From the NCBI GenBank assembly GCA_045132495.1, contig JBGUSK010000051.1, positions 1 through 64,000 of the forward strand: a stretch of 64,000 nucleotides of DNA, given 5' to 3'. The notes beneath the pieces were generated by a model that searched no databases, was not told the DNA's origin, and saw only the letters and a list, made by a program, of their open reading frames with translations. Within the stretch, counting starts at the first letter, position 1, and every line of letters begins with the position of its first letter. Source of the DNA: UBA11524 sp045132495 (GTDB taxonomy: Bacteria; Bacillota; Clostridia; Christensenellales; Aristaeellaceae). Position numbers and translations under genes: made by a program. Shown here piece by piece: positions 42,236-50,594 of this stretch.

Positions 42236-42604
42236 TCACTGGAGCTTGAGCAGGTGTCTGCGCAGGGCGTTGAAGCTCTCCTCGGAGATATCGTGCTCGA
42301 GCTTGCAGGCGTCCTCGCGGGCGATGGCTTCCTCCACGCCGATCTTCATCAGAAAGGTCGAAATGGTCTTGTGCCGGTCATACACCCGCATGGCGATCCC
42401 CTCGCCCTTGTCGGTCAGGGTGATCAGATTATCCTGATCCATGTGGATGTACTCGTTTTCCCGCAGCTTCTTCATCGCGAAGGACACGGAGGGCTTTGTC
42501 ACCCCCAGCAGCTGGGCGATATCCACCGAGCGCACCTGTCCCTTGGTTTCACGGAGGCGCAGGATTGCCTCCAGGTAATCTTCCGCAGATTCGTGGATGT
42601 GCAT
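42236..42604 (-). CDS. DtxR/MntR-family metal-dependent regulator
   Basis: A 122-residue regulator with the N-terminal winged helix (ESAEDYLEAILRLRE, VTKPSVSFAMKKL) and the metal-binding/dimer region (HKTISTFLMKIGVEE, EHDISEES). It lacks the SH3-like third domain, as MntR does. It would sense Mn2+ or Fe2+ and repress transport genes; its targets are not evident here. Promoter TTGCAA/TAAGAT is at 42636-42664. It is upstream of azlCD, which could be cotranscribed. Confidence 0.9.
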   Translation of the reverse strand: MHIHESAEDYLEAILRLRETKGQVRSVDIAQLLGVTKPSVSFAMKKLRENEYIHMDQDNLITLTDKGEGIAMRVYDRHKTISTFLMKIGVEEAIAREDACKLEHDISEESFNALRRHLLKLQ

Positions 42605-42635
42605 TTGCGCACCTCCTTTGGTTTACTGTTCCTTC

Positions 42636-42664
42636 ATCTTACCATGTTCGCACGGAAATTGCAA
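42636..42664 (-). promoter_or_regulatory. Promoter of the DtxR-type gene
   Basis: Minus strand TTGCAA (42664-42659), 17-bp spacer, TAAGAT (42641-42636). Confidence 0.7.
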
Positions 42665-42707
42665 GTGCAGAAGGCACAAGGCTCTCCCTGGCGGGAGAGC
42701 CCTGATC

Positions 42708-44465
42708 TCACCTGACGACCTTGAACAGCATGTACTGTCCCGGCACGGCGCGGAGCTCGAACACGGTCTCCTCCGGCGTGGTGTACAGGGGCTTCAGTTC
42801 CCGGCCCTCCACCGGCATGGCGAGGGACTGCACCTGACCGGCAATGTGGATGCGGCACAGGCTGGGCTGGGTACCCTCGTCCACATAGGGGTAGAGGATG
42901 AAGGCGTCATTGTCATAATGGAAGAGGCTGATGAGGGGCTCGCCTTCCAGATAAACGCCGTTCACCGGCAGGGCGGCACGGATGCGGGTCAGCACGTCCA
43001 CCGGCAGATGATACAGGTCGGAGAAGGAATCCGGCACGGCGAGGGTCAGCATTTCGCCCTTGCCGTAGGTGTCCCGCAGGAGCATACCGTAGCTCTCCTG
43101 ACCCACGCGGGTCTTCACCAGCGCCCAGGAGGCATTGTTGCGGTGCTCCGGCACGGTGATGAGGATGGGCTTGGGCCCGTGGGGATAGGTCATCAGCCGC
43201 CAGTGCATGATGCTGGGCACCTGCTCGACGAGGAAGTCCCCGGCGATCACCTTGCGGTCGGCAAAGCGGATGGAGGTCATGCGCTGGATGCCGCGATCCA
43301 TCGTCGCCTGCAGGAAGCCGTGGGTCACCATTGCCTTGCCGCCGCCCGCAACATAGGTTTCCAGCTTGTCCACCACGTCGGGATCGCAGGCGGAGGAACG
43401 GGTGAGCAGCATGGCAGGGGCTTCCGCCGGGAAGTAGGGCGTGCACACCACAGGCAGACCCACCATGCCCAGGAAGTCCTGCACATTGTCCTCGCCCTGG
43501 CAGTTGTCGGGCAGGTAGCAGGGAACGCCCACGGGATTGCCGCAGTGATCCAGCACGGCGTCCAGCTTGTCCAGCTGGAAGCCCAGGGCAGGCACGTTCA
43601 TGGTGTTCGCCAGCGCCTGGAAGCAGAACATCATCAGCTCCTTCGCCTTGGCAAAGGCGGTCAGGTAGGCCTGCTCCAGGTAATGCTCGGTGATATGCAT
43701 GTCAAAGGGATCGAACCAGCCGCCGCCGTTGTGGCCGGGCCACATGTTCTCGAAGTAGGTCATCAGGGAATAGCTGAGGTAGCGTGGCAGATGCTGGTCG
43801 GTGGTGACGGGATCGCGGGTCTCGGTGCCGGTGTAGATGTTGTCGAAGATCTCCCGCTGCTGCGCCGGATTATAGCCCGTCTCCTGATAGCTCTCGGCCC
43901 AGTTGGGGTACTTGATGGTGATGGAGCACCTGGGGTTGGCGGCCTTCGCCGGGGCGATCATGCACTCCTTGCTGACGTTGTACATCAGGTCAAGGCGGTA
44001 GCGCTCCCAGGAGCCGTCCTTGATGCCGTGCAGCTTGTTGAATGCGTCGCGGCCTGCGCGGCAGTCCTCGCAGGTGCAGTTGGTGAAGTAGAAATCGTCG
44101 ATGATGAACTCGTCAAAGTGCTTGCCCAGGAAGGCAGACACCATCTTCAGGCGATCCTTCATGTCCGGATCGTTGTAGCAGAAGGTGTCGAACATGCGCT
44201 GACGGTTCTTCTTGTCCTCCTTCCCGGGGAAGGTGGTGGTGATGCCGCCGGCGACCTCAATGCCGTGCTTCTGCAGGATCTCCCGGCACATGAGGAACTT
44301 GTCCTCTTCCACGAAGAAATCGCGGTAGGGCTCCAGGTACACCTTGTCCAGCCGCATATGGCGCTCAAAGAAGCCAAGATCCTTCTCCAGCTGTTCACGG
44401 GTGGCATTGCGCACGCCGCCCGCTACAAAATAAGCCACCAGCTTGAAATTGCGATAGTTGCCCAT
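42708..44465 (-). CDS. Putative glycosidase-like TIM-barrel protein
   Basis: The 585-residue cytoplasmic protein has no signal peptide. The N-terminal 300 residues look like a TIM barrel: DKVYLEPYRDFF, then FIIDDFYFTNCTCEDC near residue 120 with a cysteine cluster. The middle part resembles a class-I glutamine-amidotransferase-like/trimerisation domain of beta-galactosidases (YVAGGGKAMVTHGFL). The C-terminus is beta-rich. I do not recognise an exact family; a glycoside hydrolase without assigned substrate is the best guess. GGAGG precedes the start. A GGCTCTCCC hairpin lies just past the stop. Confidence 0.65.
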   Translation of the reverse strand: MGNYRNFKLVAYFVAGGVRNATREQLEKDLGFFERHMRLDKVYLEPYRDFFVEEDKFLMCREILQKHGIEVAGGITTTFPGKEDKKNRQRMFDTFCYNDPDMKDRLKMVSAFLGKHFDEFIIDDFYFTNCTCEDCRAGRDAFNKLHGIKDGSWERYRLDLMYNVSKECMIAPAKAANPRCSITIKYPNWAESYQETGYNPAQQREIFDNIYTGTETRDPVTTDQHLPRYLSYSLMTYFENMWPGHNGGGWFDPFDMHITEHYLEQAYLTAFAKAKELMMFCFQALANTMNVPALGFQLDKLDAVLDHCGNPVGVPCYLPDNCQGEDNVQDFLGMVGLPVVCTPYFPAEAPAMLLTRSSACDPDVVDKLETYVAGGGKAMVTHGFLQATMDRGIQRMTSIRFADRKVIAGDFLVEQVPSIMHWRLMTYPHGPKPILITVPEHRNNASWALVKTRVGQESYGMLLRDTYGKGEMLTLAVPDSFSDLYHLPVDVLTRIRAALPVNGVYLEGEPLISLFHYDNDAFILYPYVDEGTQPSLCRIHIAGQVQSLAMPVEGRELKPLYTTPEETVFELRAVPGQYMLFKVVR

Positions 44466-44601
44466 TGCTTATACCTCCGGTGAAATGTTTTGTTGTAAAC
44501 GATTGCGCTGTGTATATACTACCATAATCATATACAAAATGCAATGGGGTACAATCTTTTTCCGGAGAGAAGAAAGAAGGCGGCCTGTGCAGCGCTCCAA
44601 C

Positions 44602-44632
44602 AAAAAAGGAAGGCCGCGAGCTGCGGCCCTCC
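44602..44632 (-). terminator. Terminator of the flotillin-DUF6440 operon
   Basis: Minus-strand GGAGGGCCGC/GCGGCCTTCC stem with one G-U pair followed by TTTTTTG. Confidence 0.85.
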
Positions 44633-44639
44633 TGAATAT

Positions 44640-44810
44640 TCACCTGACGGGCGTGACAACGGGCTTGCCGTCTTTGTCCAGCAGGACGGTCAGACCGCCG
44701 CTGGAACCGGAGGCATGGAAGATGTAGTTCACACCGGTTTCCTTGTCCACCCAGATCTCCGTGACATTCATCACGCCCTGGGTGTAGACCTTCTCAAAGC
44801 GATCCCCCAT
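44640..44810 (-). CDS. Small DUF6440 protein
   Basis: A 56-residue reading frame starting MGDRFEKVYTQGVM and containing WVDKETGVNYIFH and LLDKDGKPVV, the pattern of the DUF6440 family. Function unknown. The ribosome site AAGGAG overlaps the TAA of the flotillin gene, so it is translated from the same transcript. A terminator follows immediately. The short length makes it easy to miss. Confidence 0.85.
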   Translation of the reverse strand: MGDRFEKVYTQGVMNVTEIWVDKETGVNYIFHASGSSGGLTVLLDKDGKPVVTPVR

Positions 44811-44820
44811 GTGATGCTCC

Positions 44821-46317
44821 TTATTCCGCCTTGTCGTTCTCGCTGACAGCCTTGCTGCCAGCCGGGCTCCGGCCGATCAAACCGCCGGTGGTCACGTCCT
44901 TGAGCATCCGGGGGATGTCCAGGCCCACAGCATCCTTCACGGCTTCGAAGGTCTGCAGCATGGTGCCGGCGGTGTCGCGGGCCATGGAGGTCGCGCCGCC
45001 CTCGCCGAAGAGGATGATCTTGTCGGTCTTGCTCAGCGGCTCGGAGACGGCCTTGGCCATGTCGGGCAGTTTATCAATGACCATCTGCATCATGGCGGCC
45101 TGGCCGTACTGCTTCATGGCTTCGGCCTTCTTGAGCATGGCCTCGGCCTCGGCTTCACCCTTCATGCGGATGGCCTCAGCTTCCTTTTCCGCCAGGACGT
45201 ACTGGGCTTCAGCTTCCTTCTGAGCCAGCACCAGCTTGGCCTCAGCTTCCTTCTGGGTCTTGTAGAGCTCGGCTTCGGCGCGGGCCTGGGTGACCATGCG
45301 CTCGGCCTCGGCAGCGGCGATCTTGGCGTCGCGCTCGGCCTCGGCGCGTTCGCGGACCTCGATGGACAGCTTCTCGCGCTGGATTTGAACCTGCTGGGCC
45401 TGCAGCTCGGTTTCCTTCTGCAGACGGATCAGCTCAGCCGCGGCGCGCTCGGTTTCCAGAGCCTTACGGGCATTCTCCTGCTGCACCTGGTAGGCCAGGT
45501 CAGCGTCCGCCTTGGCGCGATCCTGCTCAGCGCGGAACTGGGCGCGGCGCAGCTCAAGCACCTTGTTCTGCTCGGCGATGGTGGCGTTGGCCTCAGCGCG
45601 GGCCTTGTTGCCCTCCTGATCGGCGATGGACTGGCGGATGACGGTGTCGCGCTCGGCTTCGGCACGGGCGATGTCCGCGTCGCGCTTCTTTTCAGCGATG
45701 TTCTTCACCGCCAGTGTGTCCAGCACGCCGTCGTTATCGGAGAAGTTCTGGATGGTGATATTGACGATCTCCAGGCCCATGTTGCGCATATCGGCCGTGG
45801 CGGCGTTCTGCGTCTCATTGGCGAACTTGTCGCGGTTCTGCACCAGGTCGGCGATGGTCATGCGGCCGATGATCTCACGCATGTTGCCTTCCAGCACCTG
45901 CATGGCGACGGCAGCGATCTCATGCTGCTTCCAGCCCAGGAACTGCTCGGCTGCGGTGGCGACGCTCACGTCGTCCGAGCCGATCTTGATATTCGCCACG
46001 CCGTCCACCAGCACGCCGATGTACTCCTGGCTGGGCACGGGCTGGTTGGTCTTGATGTCCACCTGCATGATGCCCAGGTTCAGTTTATCCACGCGCTCGA
46101 AGAAGGGAATGACAAACGTCGCGCCGCCGCGCACGATGCGGTAGCCGAAGAGCTTGGTGATCTCCTTGCCGTCGGCGTCCTTGACCTTGTACTTGTGCTT
46201 GCGGCCAGACACGATCAGCGCCACATTCGGCGGCACCTTGATGTAATTGCACATGAAGATGATGATCGCCAGAAGCAGCACAATGCCAATGATAATGGGT
46301 ACGGTGTAGTTCTGCAT
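44821..46317 (-). CDS. Flotillin family membrane scaffold protein
   Basis: A 498-residue protein with one N-terminal membrane helix (VPIIIGIVLLLAIIIF). An SPFH/PHB domain (GGATFVIPFFERVDKLNL, about residues 60-210) and a long Ala/Glu/Lys-rich coiled coil with EAE repeats follow. The C-terminal tail contains GEGGATSMARD. Flotillins organise ordered membrane regions and signalling complexes. It overlaps the DUF6440 ribosome site. The promoter is TTGCGG (46410-46405), 17 bp, TAAAAT (46387-46382). AAGGAGG precedes the start. Confidence 0.93.
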   Translation of the reverse strand: MQNYTVPIIIGIVLLLAIIIFMCNYIKVPPNVALIVSGRKHKYKVKDADGKEITKLFGYRIVRGGATFVIPFFERVDKLNLGIMQVDIKTNQPVPSQEYIGVLVDGVANIKIGSDDVSVATAAEQFLGWKQHEIAAVAMQVLEGNMREIIGRMTIADLVQNRDKFANETQNAATADMRNMGLEIVNITIQNFSDNDGVLDTLAVKNIAEKKRDADIARAEAERDTVIRQSIADQEGNKARAEANATIAEQNKVLELRRAQFRAEQDRAKADADLAYQVQQENARKALETERAAAELIRLQKETELQAQQVQIQREKLSIEVRERAEAERDAKIAAAEAERMVTQARAEAELYKTQKEAEAKLVLAQKEAEAQYVLAEKEAEAIRMKGEAEAEAMLKKAEAMKQYGQAAMMQMVIDKLPDMAKAVSEPLSKTDKIILFGEGGATSMARDTAGTMLQTFEAVKDAVGLDIPRMLKDVTTGGLIGRSPAGSKAVSENDKAE

Positions 46318-46381
46318 GATGACCCTCCTTTGTAAAACCTATCCTCGTTTTCCAGGGAAAAATGCCCTTCCTGGTGATTTT

Positions 46382-46410
46382 ATTTTACCACAGGCGACCC
46401 TTTCCCGCAA
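46382..46410 (-). promoter_or_regulatory. Promoter of the flotillin operon
   Basis: Minus strand TTGCGG (46410-46405), 17-bp spacer, TAAAAT (46387-46382). Confidence 0.75.
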
Positions 46411-46486
46411 CGTCATTGTAGACACCGGGGCGCTGTTTTGGGGCAAAACAGGCGACATTTCGGAAATTGTTACAATTGGGGGGGGA

Positions 46487-48145
46487 TCAACCGTTTTCAG
46501 GCAGAACGCATCCGGAGGGGCAAAGGCCCACCGCGCCGTCCCAGGTGAGCAGGATAGCCTGGGAGCCATCTGCTGTTTCGCCCACGGGCCAAATCAGATC
46601 GTAATAAGTGGTGCTGTCCAGAGGAATGGGCGATGCGCTCACGATCTGCTCCCGCGCTGTGCAGCCAAGATCCGGCAGCCGCTTCGCCTCGGCAACGTCG
46701 TCCCGGATGGCAAGACGAGCCTTGTATGTCCAGCCGGTCAGCCCGCCGTCGCCCAGCTCCACCTGGCACCAAATACCGTCCTCCTTCAGGACCCGCAAAG
46801 GCGTTCCCTGCCACAGGCGGCAGATGTATTCCCCCTCCTTCCTGTCGTACACCTCGGCAAAGAAGCTTTCTACCATCGCCCAATCGTTGTAATGCCGCCT
46901 GTCTGAACGCTCGAAGAGCGTGTCCAGGTCGGTGGAGAACAGCGTCTCTGCCAGGCCGTTGAAGGATGAGGGCCGGGGCGGCCCGCCCATCCAGGCCGCC
47001 GTGCCGCAGAAGTACACTGTCGTCCATGACCACGAGGCATCGCCGCCCAGCCCGCAGAGCAGCCATTTGCCGTCCGGGCGGCGGTTGAAGCAGGCCTGGC
47101 GCTGCCCATTCTGCCAGGTCAGGGTGATCTCCTGAGACTCCCATTCCTCCTGCTGGTGGACGGTCAGCTTCACATCCCGGGGCAGCGGGCGGGTGTGGCG
47201 GATGGTCGTCAGGCCTTGTTCATCGGTTTCGCAGAGCCACAGCCGCCGGGCGCCTCCATCCTCTGCCAGCGCCAGCAGGAGGGACGTTCCCTGGGAGCGT
47301 GTCCACCCCCAGCTCAGCGCCGGGGCGTCGGCTCCGGAAAGGCTGTCGTGCACAGCGTACTTCACGCCCTCAGCCGTCAGGAGGATGAGGAATGGCCCCT
47401 GCGTCCCGATGGCGTGATAAGGCGGGAGCTGCGGCATCCTGTCCCACTCGCTTTCCGGCAGGGAAAAGCGGATATCCAACAGTTCGTCACCGGCGATCTC
47501 CGCCCCGAGGGCCAGCTGATCCGCGCGTATCCAGCCGGTGAGGGAGTCATCTGCCGCAATGGACAGCTGCGCCCAGCCGCCCTGCATCCCCAGCACCTTC
47601 GCGGGTGTTCCGGCGAAGAAGGTTCCATGGGTCTCCTCCTGTGCCGGCGTGTCATAAAGGGAAGCGCTTTCCGCCTTCACCACCGCCCAGCCAGTACGGT
47701 CGGGGGCTGCGGCCATGTCGTACAGCGCATCTCCAATAGGACCGGTGAACAGGTCGGCAGCGCAGTTTCCCACGATGAGCCGATCCCCGTTGGGTTCGTA
47801 CATCCCCCAGGGTGCTGTGGCGACCCAGAAGCTCACGCCGGCATCATGCAGGGCTGTCAGCCGCCATTCCCCATCCGGACACAGTCCATACCAGGCCAGT
47901 CGTTCATCCCACATCAGCTCGATCATGCCCTCATGCCATACGCCGCAGAAGATGGTGTCTTCAGGCCACGGGCCGCTGCGTCGGGTCTCCTCCGGCGTTT
48001 GGATGGTGATGTAACGTCTATCTGCCTCTTCCGTCAGCAGGACGGTGTAACCAGCGGCTTCCTCTGCATCAATGATGCGCACCTCCTCCGCCAGCGTCAT
48101 TATGGGCAGCAGGCAGAGCAAAAGGGTGATCCACAATTTCTTCAT
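46487..48145 (-). CDS. Secreted protein with SH3-like domains
   Basis: The 552-residue exported protein has a signal peptide (MKKLWITLLLCLLPIM, cleavage after LA-EE). It contains SH3-like pieces: WAVVKAESASLYDTPAQEE near residue 153 with a following GWAQLSI, and ICRLWQGTPLRVLKEDG near residue 450. The rest is beta-rich with many tryptophans. No catalytic motif is evident; the family is not recognised. The start at 48145 has AAAGGAGG; an in-frame ATG at 48190 lies upstream of it. It belongs to the secreted-protein group that also includes 48241-49125. Confidence 0.75.
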   Translation of the reverse strand: MKKLWITLLLCLLPIMTLAEEVRIIDAEEAAGYTVLLTEEADRRYITIQTPEETRRSGPWPEDTIFCGVWHEGMIELMWDERLAWYGLCPDGEWRLTALHDAGVSFWVATAPWGMYEPNGDRLIVGNCAADLFTGPIGDALYDMAAAPDRTGWAVVKAESASLYDTPAQEETHGTFFAGTPAKVLGMQGGWAQLSIAADDSLTGWIRADQLALGAEIAGDELLDIRFSLPESEWDRMPQLPPYHAIGTQGPFLILLTAEGVKYAVHDSLSGADAPALSWGWTRSQGTSLLLALAEDGGARRLWLCETDEQGLTTIRHTRPLPRDVKLTVHQQEEWESQEITLTWQNGQRQACFNRRPDGKWLLCGLGGDASWSWTTVYFCGTAAWMGGPPRPSSFNGLAETLFSTDLDTLFERSDRRHYNDWAMVESFFAEVYDRKEGEYICRLWQGTPLRVLKEDGIWCQVELGDGGLTGWTYKARLAIRDDVAEAKRLPDLGCTAREQIVSASPIPLDSTTYYDLIWPVGETADGSQAILLTWDGAVGLCPSGCVLPENG

Positions 48146-48240
48146 AAAAATACTCCCTCCTTTTGCCCATATAACGGAAAAAGGCTGCATCTTCCGTCAG
48201 ATTGGAAGAGGCAGCCAGATGTTTTACAGTTGTGACGGCA

Positions 48241-49125
48241 TCACTTTGCCCAGGTGCTTTCTGCGCTCATGCCGAACAGACTGAACAGCACCGAATTGTC
48301 CGGCGCGCCCTCATAGGGGTCGAACAGATTGCGGGCATAAGCGTAGTCCCGGCCATTTACCCGGTAAATACAGCAGGAGTCGGTAGCCAGCTGCAATTCG
48401 ACCTTCTGCCCGTCAGCAAGCATTAGTGTCAGTGTTGCACCAAAGGGACAGCCCGCCATCGGGCCGCCCTTATCCTCCACATTGGTGAGCAGCACCGCCA
48501 GCCGATCAAGCACGGCCTTGTCGGCAGAGCCCGCCGCCTCATCGCCCAGCTGCATCACCGCGCCGGTGATGTCTGCCAGCATCTCGGGGCGGAACCAGGT
48601 ATCGTCGGCGGTATCCTTCGGGGTCTTGCAGATCCACCCCGCCGCGCCCCGCAGGCTCACGCAGACCCAGTCTGCCATGCTCTCCTCATCATTCCACTGG
48701 GTGAGGATGGGCAGCGTGTCCCCCGTGCCCAGCAGGGCGACGCGGGGCGCCATGGCGTCCGGGTAGGCGTAGACCTGCGTGGCGTCGTCACAGGCGTACC
48801 AGGCGGGGTCCATCAGCAGGTAGTCGCTGCGTACCCAGCCGGTCTTCGTGCCGTCGGCGTAGTAGATATTCGCAAAGCCGTCCCAGCTCTCGATGACGGG
48901 GATGGTTTCGCCGGAGTGATAGTAGAGGGTATCAACCTTCTTGCCGCCCTGGTCGCCTCGGTTATCCAGCACGGAAAGGGACTGACAAAGCACCACAGCG
49001 GGGGTACATTCGATGCCCGTCCAGGCTTTGAAATCTTCATCCACCCCGGAGGACGGGAGGATGGTTGCAGAGGCAGTGGACAAGCAGAGCAGCAGCGCCA
49101 GCGTCACCAGCAGGATTCTCTTCAT
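48241..49125 (-). CDS. Secreted SH3-domain protein
   Basis: The 294-residue exported protein has a signal peptide (MKRILLVTLALLLC, cleavage after ASA). Two SH3-like segments are visible: ESWDGFANIYYADGTKTGWV (near residue 82) and a second ending SLRGAAGWIC (near 162). A C-terminal domain (VELQLATDSCCIYRVNG) follows. No enzyme motif is seen. The start at 49125 has AAGGAG; the longer upstream frame to 49212 runs into the promoter region. It lies 95 bp upstream of the gene at 46487-48145. Confidence 0.75.
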   Translation of the reverse strand: MKRILLVTLALLLCLSTASATILPSSGVDEDFKAWTGIECTPAVVLCQSLSVLDNRGDQGGKKVDTLYYHSGETIPVIESWDGFANIYYADGTKTGWVRSDYLLMDPAWYACDDATQVYAYPDAMAPRVALLGTGDTLPILTQWNDEESMADWVCVSLRGAAGWICKTPKDTADDTWFRPEMLADITGAVMQLGDEAAGSADKAVLDRLAVLLTNVEDKGGPMAGCPFGATLTLMLADGQKVELQLATDSCCIYRVNGRDYAYARNLFDPYEGAPDNSVLFSLFGMSAESTWAK

Positions 49126-49266
49126 AGGGGACGGCTCCTTTCGTGCAGGGGTTCTATATATAAGACGCATCAGGGAAAGAAAATCTTCCAATGCAGCGGA
49201 AAATCTTTTCAAATCTGTTCAGATGCTGTATAATCATCCAGAATGATACTGCAAAGGAGAATCCAC

Positions 49267-49677
49267 ATGAGCAAATACATCACCCGCGCCAAGGAGCTGC
49301 GCGCCATCGTTGAGCCCCACTACAACTGCGGTCAGGCTGTATTGCTGCCCTTCGCGGAGGAAATGGGCATCCCGGCTGATCTGGTGATGCGTTTTGCTGC
49401 GAATTTCGGCGGCGGAATGAAAACCGGCGCGCTGTGCGGAGCTGTTGCAGGCGGCGTGACCGTGCTGGCGCTCTACGGACTGAGCGATCCGGAGACCACG
49501 GCGGAATACTACGCCCGCATCCGGGAAAAGCACCCGGAGTCCATCGACTGTAAACCGCTGCTCCAGCGCAACGCCGAGCTCGGCAACGAAAAAAAGCCCT
49601 TCTGCGACGGGCTGGTGTATGAGTGTATCGCCGTTGCGGAGGGCATGCTGCGCCGTGCAGGAAAGCTCAACGAGTAA
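49267..49677 (+). CDS. C_GCAxxG_C_C family redox protein
   Basis: A 136-residue soluble protein of the C_GCAxxG_C_C family, named for its conserved cysteine pattern. Here YNCGQAVLLPF (residue 29), GALCGAVAGG (residue 60), DCKPLL (near 98) and FCDGLVYEC (near 117) provide the cysteines. The family is found in anaerobes and is suspected in redox or metal handling; the function is unproven. The start at 49267 has AAAGGAG. Monocistronic with a strong terminator. Confidence 0.87.
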   Translation: MSKYITRAKELRAIVEPHYNCGQAVLLPFAEEMGIPADLVMRFAANFGGGMKTGALCGAVAGGVTVLALYGLSDPETTAEYYARIREKHPESIDCKPLLQRNAELGNEKKPFCDGLVYECIAVAEGMLRRAGKLNE

Positions 49678-49696
49678 AACGTCAGAAGACAGACCA

Positions 49697-49734
49697 AACC
49701 TCCTGCTGCCGGGGTTATGCAGCAGGAGGTTTTT
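49697..49734. terminator. Bidirectional terminator
   Basis: AACCTCCTGCTGC (49697-49709) and GCAGCAGGAGGTT (49719-49731), 13 bp perfect, followed by a T-run, between convergent genes. Confidence 0.9.
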
Positions 49735-49760
49735 ATTCGCGGGGAAGAAACCCGAACGGA

Positions 49761-50288
49761 TCAGGTCAGCAACAGGGGCTCGGCGGGGTCGCCCTGGTCA
49801 TCGCTCAGCTCCGCCAGGGGGCGGCCCATCCAGATGACGTCGTGCCACTTGCCGTGCTTGTAGCCTGATCGGGGGAAGCGGCCCAGCTCCTCAAAGCCGA
49901 ATTTCTTATGCAGCGCTACACTGCGGTCGTTGGGCATGGTGATGCAGGAATACGCGTTCAGGTAGCCCTGACGGATCAGGATCTGCAGGCACTCCTCCAT
50001 CAGCTCGCTGCCGATGCCCTCGCCTTCGATGCCGTGCGCCAGGTAGATGCTCAGTTCGACATCCCAGCGGTACGCCGCCTTGGTGCGGAACATGGACGCA
50101 TAGATGAAACCCACCACGCGGCCGTTCTTTTCCGCAACAAGGAAGGGATAGCGCGGGTCGCTGATGCGGGCAACGAAATCCGCAGTGACCGGCGCCTCGT
50201 TGACGAAGGTGATGGCGGTCTTGTGGACATAGTGGGCGTAAATCGCCGCAATGGCAGATGCATCGCCAAAATGGGCATAACGAATCAT
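49761..50288 (-). CDS. GNAT N-acetyltransferase (phosphinothricin acetyltransferase-like)
   Basis: A 175-residue GNAT protein. The sequence MIRYAHFGDASAIAAIYAHYV and the ITFVNEAPVT region resemble the Pat/Bar group, with the acetyl-CoA loop near GIEGEGIGSELMEECL. The last part (FGFEELGRFPRSGYKHGKW) is also typical. Natural substrates of this group are usually unknown amino compounds, and resistance should not be assumed. The start at 50288 has AGGAGG. No operon partner. Confidence 0.85.
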   Translation of the reverse strand: MIRYAHFGDASAIAAIYAHYVHKTAITFVNEAPVTADFVARISDPRYPFLVAEKNGRVVGFIYASMFRTKAAYRWDVELSIYLAHGIEGEGIGSELMEECLQILIRQGYLNAYSCITMPNDRSVALHKKFGFEELGRFPRSGYKHGKWHDVIWMGRPLAELSDDQGDPAEPLLLT

Positions 50289-50477
50289 ATAAACGCCTCC
50301 TGTTCTATGCGAACATGATAGCACATTCCGGCGAAGTTGGCAAGACCATTGCGGATACAGTCGCGGGGGGGGAGATATCAGCCTCTGAAAGCCTGGAACC
50401 GGCGCCTGCCTCCCCGATCCCCATAGCGCAGGAATCAGGTGCGGCCTTTGTCTTCTTCGATGGAGCTGCGTGAGCTG

Positions 50478-50594
50478 TTTCTCGAATCCATTCGGATTCT
50501 CGAAAGGCGCGTGTGGGAGTTTTCGCCTGCGGACGGGGGTCTCCGACGGCCAGGGCCTCCGCGGCCCTGGACCCCGTAAGGGCCTTAGGCCCTT
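50478..50594. repeat. GC-rich palindromic intergenic element after uvrA
   Basis: The element holds GAATCC/GGATTC (50484-50499), CCAGGGCC/GGCCCTGG (50550-50570) and AAGGGCC/GGCCCTT (50578-50594); the last hairpin overlaps the uvrA stop codon. It resembles the REP-like clusters common between genes of gut Clostridia. The rest of the 304-bp gap (50289-50477) holds no gene. Confidence 0.6.

Noticed and set aside
50478..50594. Mobile insertion sequence next to uvrA
   Set aside because: Only palindromes are seen; there is no transposase frame or flanking target duplication, so it is recorded as a REP-like element.
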